A stretch of DNA of 64,000 nt from Nectonema munidae (Eukaryota > Nematomorpha > Nectonematoida > Nectonematidae), in contig JAUIRK010000089.1 in assembly GCA_030549495.1 (NCBI GenBank), positions 62,001-126,000 of the forward strand. Direction: 5' to 3'. The position numbers were made by a program, and so were the translations under genes. The notes beneath the pieces were generated by a model that saw only the letters and a program-made list of their open reading frames with translations, searched no databases and was not told the origin of the DNA. Numbering within the stretch: the stretch's first letter is position 1; each line of letters starts with the position of its first letter. Of the stretch, positions 13,401-22,842 are shown piece by piece.

Positions 13401-16103
13401 ATCCATTGATGACGGAAACTGCGGGAACTCTTATAATCTTTTTTATAATTGTAATTTATGTCCGAAGGAGTATATGTGTTTAATAAAACCTGATACCTTT
13501 TCTCATCTGTCAGAGTTTGAATGCTGTTAACATAAAAGCCTATGTCCATCGGATAAAAGTCTTCAATATTGCTCGACGTTGTTGATTCTGTTTGTGAACA
13601 TTTCAGCTTCTTTTAATTGAATTTCAGATGAACTTGCTTTGTCCTCAACATTATCAGTATTTTCTAATTTTTGTTTTTTGAAAAAATTTCTTTTATCCAT
13701 TTTTAAAATCTAAATAAAAATTTTGAACTCGATAAAAATAATCAAAAGTAAAAATTTGAAATTCGATGTTTTTATGCTAATACCGAAAATGTTGAATATC
13801 AAGCAAACAAAGAACAAACTGCTAACTTATGGAAAACAGTGTTAATGAAAAGAAAAAATAAGTAGATATGGTACTGGGATGGGAAAGGAATAAAACTATA
13901 AAATTGTATTACATCACTTGTCATATTACTCCCGTTGTATATATAGATGTATCATTGTATATATCAATATCACCATACTATTTTTCATGATTTTTTTATA
14001 AAAAAATTTGCCCCCCTGAATTATTTTCTGCGGACGCCCATGGATGGGAGTCGTACCTAATCTAATAAAATTTAGGAGGTCAGCTTTTTTAACCCATTAA
14101 GTACCATAGAAATCAGACGATATCTAAAAAAACGCAGACAAAGCCATTGAAAAAAGCAGACGAAGATGAAATTATTGATGTTCCCAAATGGGAGCATTGG
14201 GACTTAATGGGTTAAGTAATAAAAAATAATATCTTTAAGTACTATTTTAAATAATTAAAAAAATAGTTTAAATTTGTGAAAGCATATAAAGTGATCATTC
14301 TTTAGTTAAAGTCAAAAGTGAAGAATCGCCTTTACATTTATTAAGTTTTTAAGTATTTGGACTCAAAATGTTTACATGTTATTTCAGTTTTGACTTAGAT
14401 ATTTTCTTCCCTCTTGAATAATTTAGATTTTACTTTTTTCTTGATTTTGAATAATGAAAATGAAGATATTTTTATAAAGAATCTATTAATTAGGCTAATA
14501 GGAATGTACACTTTTCCAATAAGTAAATAGTATATTAATGACATGAGCGTTTATAAATCTTCTTCTTTATAAATAGTACTTTTATTAATTGGAGTAATAT
14601 TATCAAAGTTATGAAATGTCTAAATATATAGAGGTTAATACTAATCCCTCAATAGAATAGGCGAATTGGGATCCACAAAAATGCAGTGTATAGCTTAACA
14701 TGCTATAATAAATTCAATTATTACCAATAAAACAGTAACATTTGAAAAACATTCATATACATCATAGTAAAGCTTAAAAAGTCTGTTATCTGGCATTGCA
14801 CATGCGTAGACTAGATCTCTGCATGGAGTGAATTAGCGAGCGAGGATCATTTTTAAAAATTAAAATCTTATTTGCGGGTTGTTTATTGGCATTAGGTAAT
14901 TGCGTAATACCACAAATTGATCAGATATTCGTGAATCAACGTGATTTAAGGCGAAAGGAAACTATTCTAATTTTCGAACACATGTTGTTGTTGCTCGGAA
15001 CTTTTATGAATTTTAAAATAGCAACGAGTCGATGATATTTTATTTTTGACCAATGCAATGAAAAAGGAATAACATTTTGTTACGTTTTGATTGAATTCCA
15101 TAGAAAATCACTATTTTCTTTTACATTTTTCAAGTTTACAATCTTGATTAAAATATTTATAACAAAATGATTCTTCAATAAGTACTTAATTGACGGGTAT
15201 ATATCAGAGGTGAGGAAAGTGCGACCTGTGCTTTTTTCTCACAATTTGAGAAAATACTAAAAATTAGTTTTTATACATCTTGTTAAAATCTTAAACTCAA
15301 ATTATGTGAAATTTTCGACAGGTTAAACAATCTGTCAACTTTACTGAATATATTCCTAAATACAATAGACTAAACTTTGTCGATGATATCCCAAGTTCGT
15401 GGCTCATCTTAAACTTAGATGCTTAACCATGATTCGCCATTTTACAAATACTATTTTAAACAATATCTAATTTTTCTTCTTTATATAACATATGTAATCT
15501 TATATTGAAGAATATCGGGAAAATCGATGCAGAGGACTTATATATCAGTTCTGAAAGTGATGATATTTCAGAAGATGGAACTCCAGTTAAGAAGTTTTTG
15601 CCTTCATTGTTACATAAACCTCAAAAAAAGCGAAAAAAAGATGATTCAACAACGCCGTATCTTTGCAACTGGCACTCATTTTCCTTTCCTATTCTAATGC
15701 TTTCATTACATTTAGAGACCATGATGAAGTTCATTCATTTGACGAGCTTCAACGATATAAAGATTACTTCAATGAAAACTATGATGAGTATATCAAGTTG
15801 CATGAAAGCCTGCAAAAGACGTACGACAAGTTTGTCAGTATGGAAAAAGTATTAAAACACACCGCAGAAGAAAATTACATGGTTAGTACACACCCTTACA
15901 TCTAATAAGCCTTAATTTTTTAAGCTACACATAATTTTAAGCAAAGACGCAAAGAATTCATAAAGGAATATAACAATTTATACGAGGATGATAGATATAA
16001 GTGTCAGAGAAAACGCTTTGACTACCTTCACAGTAAATTGAGTCGCATTAAGAAACTTGTAAAGCAATTCACTCACTCAACCCTGCCCTCTAATGCTCAA
16101 TGA
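4355..16103 (+). CDS. ELL: ELL, RNA polymerase II elongation factor (3' part, 8 exons)
   Basis: ELL is a nuclear factor that suppresses pausing of RNA polymerase II and works in the super and little elongation complexes. Exons inferred by splice sites and phase are 4355-4497, 6841-7034, 10729-10799, 10853-11015, 11074-11158, 15511-15656, 15716-15881 and 15942-16103 (stop TGA 16101-16103), about 376 codons. The third exon encodes VVLHYLALRPYKRFELMQKL, matching the conserved LLHLLALRPYRRPELLLRL block of ELL proteins. The last two exons encode the occludin/ELL coiled-coil domain (RYKDYFNENYDEY, and FDYLHSKLSRIKKLVKQF at the end). All internal phases agree, including AA|G, G|AG, AT|G and CC|A. 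Four introns are 53-60 bases; the introns before exons 3 and 6 are 3.7 and 4.4 kb and carry hAT elements. The N-terminal ELL domain is not in the recognised exons, so the gene is 5'-partial here. ELL versus ELL2 cannot be separated; invertebrates usually have one. Confidence 0.85.
5484..5504. repeat. (CATT)n microsatellite
   Basis: About five tandem CATT units, lying in an ELL intron. Confidence 0.8.
6841..7034 (+). CDS. ELL: ELL exon (linker before the conserved middle block)
   Basis: The acceptor is TTCTCAAG and the donor is CTTAA|GTAAGT, a near-perfect donor. The exon starts in phase 0 and ends with two bases (AA) that join the G opening the exon at 10729 to make Lys. The product is polar, ending in NFSAFTKPKKEPITSKPELK, which sits where other ELL proteins have the basic linker before the middle conserved block. 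Confidence 0.75.
9027..9075. mobile_element. Left part of a piggyBac-type MITE
   Basis: After TTAA (9023-9026) comes CCCATTTAAGACCAAGCAAA and then GCAGACGACATC, the left end of the TTAA MITE seen elsewhere in the window. No matching right end follows, so this copy is truncated. Confidence 0.6.
9602..9934. repeat. Minisatellite of two alternating sentence-like units
   Basis: Tandem copies of TTTTTGTATATTTTGTCACT alternate with CTTTTGATTTGTCACT or CTTTTGGCATGTCACT. About 330 bases are covered with higher-order patterning of the two variants. It gives long apparent reading frames that are translation artefacts. The immediate upstream sequence (9435-9560) carries the complement-like words GTGACAAATCAAAA and AGAGTGACATAATTTG, so an inverted relative precedes the array. 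Confidence 0.85.
9985..10554 (+). pseudogene. hAT transposase remnant, ZBED5/FAM200 type
   Basis: One piece reads DELQSSLIEHLKTLKNELIS, matching the LxxHLxxLxxEL stretch before the dimerisation region of ZBED5/FAM200-like hAT transposases. A later piece reads KINKIDPKHDLRCVLSKTSP, matching the extreme C-terminal signature KRNRLDVEDDLRVxLSxxxP. The two lie in frames interrupted by stops and lack the catalytic core between them, so the gene is dead. It belongs to the element at 8180-10655. Confidence 0.65.
10729..10799 (+). CDS. ELL: ELL exon, conserved middle block
   Basis: The acceptor is CTATTTTAG and the donor is GAAAGAG|GTATTA. The 71 bases encode EVVLHYLALRPYKRFELMQK, the strongest single match to ELL proteins in the window. 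The exon lies only 73 bases after the right end of the hAT element at 8180-10655. Confidence 0.88.
10853..11015 (+). CDS. ELL: ELL exon, winged-helix-like middle region
   Basis: It follows a 53-base intron (acceptor TTGTTATTTCAG). The product has the pattern of the ELL region containing SLLNSILNSIA, SLARHSYQDINPNW and SKAESKLVQM, aligned with LDSLLQQVAN, LKDCVYKDVQKDWPGYS and the following RVLVRKL of vertebrate ELL. The donor CAAAT|GTGATT is weak at its inner positions but is the one that keeps the frame. Confidence 0.85.
11074..11158 (+). CDS. ELL: ELL exon after the middle block
   Basis: An 85-base exon after a 58-base intron, with acceptor CATTTAAG and donor ACA|GTAAAC. The first G completes ATG and the exon ends in phase 0. 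It encodes a proline- and charge-containing linker (MPRSIHPEKIDTAKTPPY). The downstream intron contains the antisense hAT element. Confidence 0.75.
11553..14042 (-). mobile_element. hAT transposon (ZMYM1-like) with 8-base target duplication
   Basis: The inverted ends are CATGGGCATCCGCAGAGGGG on the left and TGCGGACGCCCATG on the right. They are flanked by a perfect 8-base duplication GATGGGAG at 11545-11552 and 14043-14050. Length is 2490 bases. A run of C follows the left end. The minus strand carries a decayed transposase. The element lies in the 4.35-kb ELL intron 11159-15510, antisense to ELL. The intact duplication points to a fairly recent insertion although the gene is already broken. 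Confidence 0.9.
11879..13700 (-). pseudogene. hAT transposase, ZMYM1-like, frameshifted
   Basis: The start is taken at the ATG complementary to 13698-13700 (MDKRNFFKKQKLENTDNVED). A TTF-type zinc-finger region follows with WLAYSSYLKGAFCKFCVLFS, then the DUF4371-like region with LSETRWTSKYKSIRLF (near 12600). The hAT dimerisation tail reads SFLIALTLPATTCSTERSFS (near 11930). These blocks occur in the normal order of ZMYM1-like hAT transposases but in several frames, so it is a pseudogene. The frames at 13187-13549, 12993-13190, 12398-12721 and 11879-12097 are its main pieces. Confidence 0.85.
14093..14211. mobile_element. piggyBac-type MITE, subfamily A
   Basis: The element is flanked by TTAA at 14089-14092 and 14212-14215. 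The ends are CCCATTAAGTACCATAGAAA and TGGGACTTAATGGG. The interior carries CAGACGATATCTAAAAAAAC and GCAGACGAAGATGAAAT, shared with copies at 53974 and 62258. It lies 43 bases beyond the end of the hAT element. Confidence 0.85.
15511..15656 (+). CDS. ELL: ELL exon, acidic and basic linker
   Basis: The acceptor is ATATTGAAG after a pyrimidine-rich tract; it starts in phase 0, matching the preceding exon. The product has an acidic serine stretch (LYISSESDDISEDGTP) and then a basic stretch (KPQKKRKKDD), the usual layout just before the C-terminal ELL domain. The donor ACGCC|GTATCT leaves CC, completed to Pro by the next exon. Reading through the intron gives a longer false frame to 15855. Confidence 0.82.
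15716..15881 (+). CDS. ELL: ELL exon, first half of occludin/ELL domain
   Basis: It follows a 59-base intron with a pyrimidine-rich tail (acceptor TTACATTTAG). It encodes PDHDEVHSFDELQRYKDYFN and continues with ENYDEYIKLHESLQKTYDKF, a clear match to the occludin/ELL coiled-coil domain. The donor is ACATG|GTTAGT, phase 0. Confidence 0.9.
15942..16103 (+). CDS. ELL: ELL last exon, end of occludin/ELL domain
   Basis: It follows a 60-base intron (acceptor AATTTTAAG). It encodes QRRKEFIKEYNNLYEDDRYK and then the conserved FDYLHSKLSRIKKLVKQF, followed by a short tail and TGA. This is the normal C-terminus of the family. Confidence 0.9.
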   Translation, partial: QRRKEFIKEYNNLYEDDRYKCQRKRFDYLHSKLSRIKKLVKQFTHSTLPSNAQ

Positions 16104-16455
16104 AATCTTATTTTAAGCCTTTTTCTTTTTGGAAATGACTGCCTGTTAAATAATTCTTGTCGAAACATATATCTGATTTTTCGAATACTTTTGTTGTCTG
16201 TTACACTCATTTTAGACAGGATTTTTCAACAATTCTTTTCTATGTGTTCCACTCTTTGTTGATTTTTGCACTGCGTGATTCGTTTTTTTATTAAATTTAT
16301 TATCTTCATATCAAAAAAGATCCATTGTTCAAAAGTTTGTTTTTATTTTTAAACCTTTTTATATCTTTAAAAATTTTCTGTTATAATTTGATTGAAAGAA
16401 TACACTCTAAAGATATTTAAACCAAACAAAACTCAACAGTAATTATATGGATGGA

Positions 16456-16461
16456 AATAAA
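16456..16461 (+). terminator. Likely ELL polyadenylation signal
   Basis: AATAAA lies 353 bases after the ELL stop and is followed by a T-rich tract (TTTCTTTTCG then TTTTTTTGA). It is the first well-placed canonical signal after the stop. Confidence 0.55.
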
Positions 16462-18044
16462 GTTTCTTTTCGTTTTTTTGATAGATTTTATTTTTATAAA
16501 TTGCATTTTTTACTCAAACTTATTCACATAATTAGTTGGCTGGCAAGCCAATAGGGATACAAAAAAAATAAGATGAAAAAGCTTTGCCAGGCTACTTATA
16601 TGCCTAAATGTTGTAAACTTCCTCATAAAAAAAGCTACCTTACAAGATTCAGATTACTTTAAAATTTCAAATTTGTGTTAAAAATGAAGTCTTCAGCTGA
16701 TATGAAGTTTTAGATAAACCAGATAAAAAAGGCAGTTATAATTGAACATTTAAAAGGACGTTTTGGAATAACTATAATATATAGAATATAGATACATATA
16801 TATGAGATTTATATGCAGGGGCAGTACTTTTTTATATTAAGTATAACTAAAAATATTTTTTTTCAATATTTTCAAAGTAGTTTCAGGTAGCTTTAGTTAA
16901 GGGGGTGCTGATGCGCTAGCTTTTACATTTATGAAATTTTCCTCTCGGGCATTACTTATTTATATGCGACTCATCAGTTATCTCTACCCCTTTCTATATA
17001 CTTATCGTATCCATTAAGTTATCTATCAACATAGATAAATGAACGTTCTTACGAAGAGAATATTCATTTTAAACACTCCGTATTTTTGATTGCTCCTCAT
17101 ATCCATTAAGATTTCTACCAGCACATGAATGAGTTATTTAACCCATTTAGTACCAATGTTCCTAAAGGAAAGGCAGATGAATTCTTCTTTTCCCTTTGGG
17201 AACATTGGTACTAAATGGATTAATATGGATTCTTAACGCTCTCAATCGCAGCTCTCTTACCATTGCTATTTATTCATGTTGGCATGCATAATACATAAAT
17301 AGTCATGCAGTGTTGGCATTGAAGATATGATTGGCGCATCGCTAAAACCACTTCATTATGAAAAACATTATATCTTGCGTTTATTTACCCTTTAATAACA
17401 AGTTAGTTTAATCCGGTAGTATACCACGATTCAAGGATTAAAATAAACTACTTCGCTTATATTTATTCCGAGAATGGCGTGGGACGCCTCAAAATGTTGC
17501 AAATTTTACACTAAATTTGAATTTTTTTCCATAACTATTGAATGAAAAATTTGTTGGCCAAATTTTGAATGATTTGTTTTAATATTGATTTTTACATTAC
17601 GCTTAATCTTTATGCTTTATTGCCATTGGTATTTATTGATGTTTGCATGAGAATACCTCATTGTTGACATTCAAGGTGTAATTAGTGTATCGCTCTTAAA
17701 AAATGAAGCATACTTGCTTTCTCTTTTTTTTTAATAAGTATATCAATCGATCATAATAACGTTCGAATTTGGAAACAAAATTTTGAATAAAAAATAATGA
17801 AAGTTGGATCAAACAACCAATATTAATAAACTAAGAAAAAATAGTCGAACAAAAACTATATTTATAAAATATAACGGACTATTTAAATGATCAAAAAATT
17901 TTGTCCTATGAATTGATATCTTCCTGAAACCTTTTTAAAGGTTGAACAATGAAAGACAAAACTATTTCCAGGTATTTCTACTTTTGGTAAGACGATGAAT
18001 CTTAAATCTGCCTGCGTCTGTAGCAGATCCTTAGACGTGATCTC
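16462..18044. other. Intergenic, A/T-rich
   Basis: No gene is supported. It contains one short TTAA MITE (17142-17219) and otherwise A/T-rich unique-looking sequence, including a loose repetition of GCTATTTATTCATGTTGGCA near 17263 and GGTATTTATTGATGTTTGCA near 17629. Confidence 0.5.
17142..17219. mobile_element. Short piggyBac-type MITE
   Basis: A 78-base element between TTAA sites (17138-17141 and 17220-17223). The ends are CCCATTTAGTACCAATGTTC and GAACATTGGTACTAAATGGA, an almost perfect palindrome around a short centre containing GGCAGATGA. It is a deletion version of the longer copies. Confidence 0.8.
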
Positions 18045-19160
18045 TTGAGTCTAGCTTGTAGACATCATATTTTGGAGCTTCTACTAAAAGCAGTCTTTTC
18101 TTCATTGGTTCCAGAGGTGTCACGTAGCCCTGATACCACAATTTTTCAACAATTCAAAGAGTTTTGGTCTTCTGTGGATAGAACAAACTATCAAACAGCC
18201 GAAGATGCCATTCGAGTTACATCGTGGGCTACTGATGTCCTCAATTTTTGCCAAAGTAAGCTGCACTTTAATCATCCACGCGATGACTACAGAGAGCTTC
18301 TTGAGTTGGTCATTATCTTTCTTGGAGTGGTGCCACATGGACCCGAAAGCATCACTTTTCGAAACCCCAGGCTTTAAATCGAGCACGATGGATGGCTCGG
18401 GCCATATATAGCTTGAAGATGTGGATTTTCTTTCCCCAGTTCTCTCAGCATCGACTTAAAAGACTCTCTTCTTCCCGTGTAGCACAAACAGGTATTCTGG
18501 AGAATTTAAGTGATTTCTGCATTTTTATTGCCAAGCATTACGTTCGTGCCTGGTTCTTAGCACGTTCAGCTGTCAGTGCTCCCTGTCATGATATCGCCCT
18601 TTTCAACGCTCTTGAAGAAGAAGACAGAGATCGTCAGGAAGGCTGGGACGAAGACGCTGGCACGCCATCTGTGGTATCTGTCTGATATTAACGTTGGAAT
18701 GACACTCTTTGATGAAGAACTGTCTCTTCTGGAGAAGAAATTGTTCGTCGGAAACATGAAGGCAACTGACGGATCCGAAGAGAATTCCCCCCCCCCCCCC
18801 CCCCCTCCTAGGGCTCTTCCTGATGGAATAAAAGACAAGACAGTGACCTCCTTTGTAACTAAAAATAACAAGAAATTCTTTGAACTCATGAATATCGACA
18901 CGAGTTTTTTTGACGAGGATCCGGCAAAATGGAAGGATAACCCTTCTTATCAAGCTGGACTCCAATGAGTAGAGGGACTGGTTGTGACCAACGATGCAGC
19001 GGAGCGTGGAGTGGCTCTGGTTCAGGAATTCACAAACAGTGGAAGGACCAAGGCAGAAGACCAACTTCAGTTTCTTCTTCATGTAGTCGAAGCCCACCGG
19101 AAAGAATTCCCAAGTCGGACCAAATCCTGCCTTATGAAAAAGTTGAAATGAATTACGCGA
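18045..19160 (+). pseudogene. Unidentified repeat-type protein, broken
   Basis: The plus strand is clearly coding in character and less A/T-rich than its surroundings. Recognisable pieces include HHILELLLKAVFSSL, FNHPRDDYRELLELVIIFLG, ARAIYSLKMWIFFPQFS, INVGMTLFDEELSLLEKKLF and MNIDTSFFDEDPAKWKDNPS. This resembles an intronless protein I associate with multi-copy sequences in many invertebrates, but I cannot name its family or function, and I see no end repeats. It is open only in pieces and carries a long C run in the middle, so it looks broken with a few interruptions. It may belong to a mobile element. A minus-strand frame of 186 codons across the same place is a shadow. Confidence 0.55.
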
Positions 19161-19476
19161 CATTATACCATTGGCCGATGTTCTTCAAATTTTTTATATT
19201 TGATTTTTTATTAAAAAAGAACAAAATAAAAGGTTGCTTACAATTTTCAGTTGAATTAAAAATTTTCTCCTATAATTGTGAAACACCTTAGTGGACAGCA
19301 TGTTATCCTTGGAAACGTGACCCTAAAGATCCACCTAACAAAAAAGATTATGTCTTGAAAAGATTACAATCTACGGAAAAAAGGCAGTCCTTAAGTTAGG
19401 TAAAGAATACTATGAGGCTTATGAAAAAGAAATAGCTACTTGAAGTTTTGATAAGATCAGAGAGAAAAGGGGTTCC

Positions 19477-19526
19477 CGGACAAAAAGGGCATTTACTCAT
19501 CATACCAGTTTGCAGCAACTTAAATC
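19477..19526 (+). repeat. Copy 1 of a 50-base inverted pair
   Basis: Begins CGGACAAAAAGGGCATTTAC and continues to CAGTTTGCAGCAACTTAA. A near-identical copy lies on the opposite strand at 21880-21927, 2.4 kb away. It probably marks two pieces of one repeat family flanking the A/T-rich interval. Confidence 0.75.
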
Positions 19527-19540
19527 TTAAGCCTCAGCAT

Positions 19541-21265
19541 GTAACAGAAAGTGCAAACTGCACATGTGAAGAAGTGAGCAACGAATAAGCTTCCCGCATG
19601 CACACAAGCTCTCTTTACATTCACATGTAAAAGTTTGTTTAGAATAATTTAGTGTGAAACCTTCCTTCTATGTCAGAAGTTCTCAACTTTACTACCACCA
19701 TCCTTTTGTTTAAATAGAAAAGTTATAGAAAAAATTATTATTTATTAAATCTAAAATTTCCACATATCATTTAAATTTTAATTAAACGTTTTAATATTAT
19801 TTGCCTAAAGCATTTAACAAGTGTAAAAAACAAGATTAAAAACTAAAATAAAGTAATTTTTTTTTAATTTTAGAAAAAAGAATTATAAAAATAATCTGAA
19901 ATATAAAAAGAAGGGTGGAGCAAACCAATTAGGTTCTTGTCACATCAAAAAAAATATTAGCAACATATGTAAAAATAGATTCTTCAAAAACAAAACATTG
20001 TAAAAAAAGGAGAAAAAAATCCTGAGAAGAGGATTAAAAACGAAGATCAATTGAATGACATCAATACAAACATAAAGGATATAAAAAAAACTAAATATAT
20101 CATTTTCAATTACAATAACATGATATGATTATATATAATTATACATGTATTTATATAATTTTTTTATAAATGTATATATAAGTAGGGAACACAAAACAAG
20201 CTATTCTTGTTTGAGAAGGGAAGTTGAATAGAGAAAGAAGAGAGAGGAGATTGAAAAGAGGAAACTGGAAACTTTCTTAGATTTTTGTAGGAGATTGAAA
20301 TTGGTAGAGAAATTCGAAATTATTTTTCGTAACTTATTTTATGTCAGAAAAAACGCAAAAGCACTTATCTAAACAAGAAAAGAAAATACATACGAGTATC
20401 ATATTATTGAAATTCAAGTAATTTGAAAAAAATATATATTTTCTTACATAAAAACTTTTTATTCATTTTGATATAAAAAACTCTTTACATTTATTTTTGA
20501 AAATCTTTATTTTCCTGAGAATCTTATATTTATCGATAAACAATTCCATGTCTTTATACCCTTTTTAATAAAAAACTTATTGTACTTGGCACGCTTATAT
20601 CTAACATTTTTTAAATTATGTTTATTACGAAGGTTATAATTAGTAAAGTTAATTAGTATGTTTTTTGTAAAGTATATTGACACTTATACAAAAAAATAAA
20701 ATCACTATTCAAATATAGGCTAGTTTGAATGCAAATATATATTTATTTCAATTATATGTATTCATAAATTTGCATGAAATACTTTTACAATGAAATTTTA
20801 CAAACTAAATTCTAACTTTAAAAAAACTTAAACAAAAGTGTGTTTTTTCTTATTTATTCAACCTGTAAATTAACCCTACTTTTACCATACCAAGATATAA
20901 TTTAATTAGGCATAAATCGAGTACAAAATGAATACAAAACTAACGCAATAAAAAGAAAATTTTTAAGAAGTTTTTTAAACTTACTTTGGTCATAATTCCT
21001 TCCCAATGAGAACCCATGTGCTATGTGATGCATAATTAAATGAAATAGAATGCTATCATAGATCAAATAACTTTTCAATCAAAATACTTCACCTAAATAT
21101 TCTTATAAAATTTTTTTGAAAACATAGTTAATCTTTGAACAATTTATTAAAAATGATAACCAATATGATAAACACAGAAATGTAAATATCAAAAAAGTAT
21201 CAAAAATGCAAAATATGAGATTAAATTTATTATTCAATAAGATTTGCAATTGAAAACAAAATTTT
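19541..21265. other. A/T-rich intergenic stretch
   Basis: It is very A/T-rich with many homopolymer runs. No gene, end repeat or coding remnant could be supported apart from a short sequence near 19679 (CAGAAGTTCTCAACTTTACT) that resembles a lone hAT end. Confidence 0.5.
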
Positions 21266-21293
21266 ATTGTTGTTTATTCATGTGAAGTTAATT

Positions 21294-21808
21294 TCATTGC
21301 TGGTGATTTCTAGTTTTTTTTGCCTTCGTTATATAAACAGAGACTTTCTTGAGGAACTCCAAGACGTTTTTATTTTCATAAAACTGCTCGTAAATGATGG
21401 TCATGTTTTTACGTTCCTCTTCAACTTTACTTTGTGCGAATTTGTTCACGGGTCCCTTTTCAATCTCTGCCATCTCCACGCTATACTTTAGCTCTTCCTT
21501 TTTGAAAAAATCCAAGATGTCCCATATTGATGGCTGATCAACAAGTATTACACTTCGTAATCTAAAATAACTTTTTTTCTCAGAAGCGTCTTTTTTAATC
21601 GCATTCATCGTCATTTTTTGATGGGAGGTGATGAATTATGATTATGGGGCTTTTTAAATTTTATCTCTTTATATTCACCGTTACAATTTTTTTTATAAAC
21701 TACCGTTCCAAAACAACTTAATTTAATAATATTGAATAAAGTAAAAAATATTATAACCTTTGCACTTTTTGCTATCGTGTAAAGTACATATGAATCTTTT
21801 AGTTTCAC
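21294..21808 (-). pseudogene. FLYWCH-type Mutator transposase remnant
   Basis: The minus strand carries the end of a FLYWCH zinc finger: a single Cys followed by GTVVYKKNCNGEYKEIKFKK and PHNHNSSPP, with the characteristic HxH. It is followed, after a frame change, by IKKDASEKK, then PSIWDILDFFKKEELKYSVE and VLEFLKKVSVYI, the usual region after the finger in FLYWCH proteins of Mutator-like elements. The DDE core is absent. It is a fragment, broken between the two parts. Confidence 0.6.
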
Positions 21809-21879
21809 TAGCTGAAATTATTAAATATTTTATAGAATAACTTCTAAAAATGTAAACGAATACTTACAGAGCTGAAGAT

Positions 21880-21927
21880 TAAGTTGCTGCAAACTGGTAT
21901 GATGAGTTAAATGCCCTTTTTGTCCGA
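21880..21927 (-). repeat. Copy 2 of the 50-base inverted pair
   Basis: The reverse complement matches 19477-19526 over nearly its full length (minus strand CGGACAAAAAGGGCATTTAA). Confidence 0.75.
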
Positions 21928-21985
21928 GTGCCCTTAATGTCCGCCACCTGAGAAAAAGTATGTATTTTCTGGTGATGTAAATAAA

Positions 21986-22300
21986 ATGTATCACGCTGTA
22001 CAAACCACACCAATCGAATGGCACACACATCGTTTTCTATGGAGGAACTTTCAAGATCATGAGCCAAAGGAGCTTATTTTCAAAGCGAATTGTTTTGGAG
22101 ATAGACCAGCTGGGACGATAGCTATCTCTGCCCTGAACAAAACAGTTTCTTTAGCAGAAGAGGAAAACAAGAGATATCCTTATCAAACAGTCATATGTAG
22201 ATGATATCCTTGACTCATGTATGGATTACGATGCAATTGAAATCTTGAGAAAAAAAAATTCAGTTCCTGCAAAGGGTGGATTTAAAATAAAGAAATGGCT
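21986..22300 (+). mobile_element. Fossil BEL/Pao LTR retrotransposon fragment (reverse transcriptase)
   Basis: A short piece of pol. The FGDRPAGTIAISALNKT block and a YVDD-type catalytic box are recognisable, as is the downstream GGFKIKKW stretch, all typical of BEL/Pao reverse transcriptases. Only about 300 bases remain. I see no LTRs, gag, integrase or other parts nearby. It is an old, broken fragment. Confidence 0.7.
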
Positions 22301-22842
22301 GTCACTGATTTATTATCCTTAGTGCTTAAGTTTATTAAGTCACGCTACTTTAATTGAATAAAACAATCCACATTAAAAAGGGTATTTTGGTATTGAAATG
22401 TAAAAAAATGTTTCATCAAATTTATAGTATTTAAAGTTACAATGGCACACACAAACATTTCCATTAACAGTTTTAGAAAAATAAGGCTTCTTTTTTTTTA
22501 GATGTATTTATGGCCCATTTTGGCTATCTGGTGATGGCTTGCGAGGGCCGAATACATCGGATTACTGTTTATTTTATCCAAAAATGAAACTACATCCTTT
22601 TTATTTAGAATCATTTCTGCTCTTAAATTAGACGTTTAATTTACTATATATATTTTGATCACATTTTATTTTTTCAAATAATGGTGGTGCAACAGACCTC
22701 CCACGACCGAAACTTGTTATTTCTAAAAGACATTCGGTTCTCATCCTTCATATTTAAAATATATTTTAAAAAATCGTTAATTAGTTGAGACGTTTGTTAG
22801 GTTAATATTTTGTTAATGAAATTATTTTTTATTTAGTTAGTG

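Noticed and set aside
15505-15855. A single 116-codon frame.
   Set aside because: It is an ELL exon (15511-15656) read through a 59-base intron and into the wrong frame of the next exon.
18603-19163. A 186-codon minus-strand frame.
   Set aside because: It is a shadow of the plus-strand coding-like sequence; its glycine tract is the complement of the C run.
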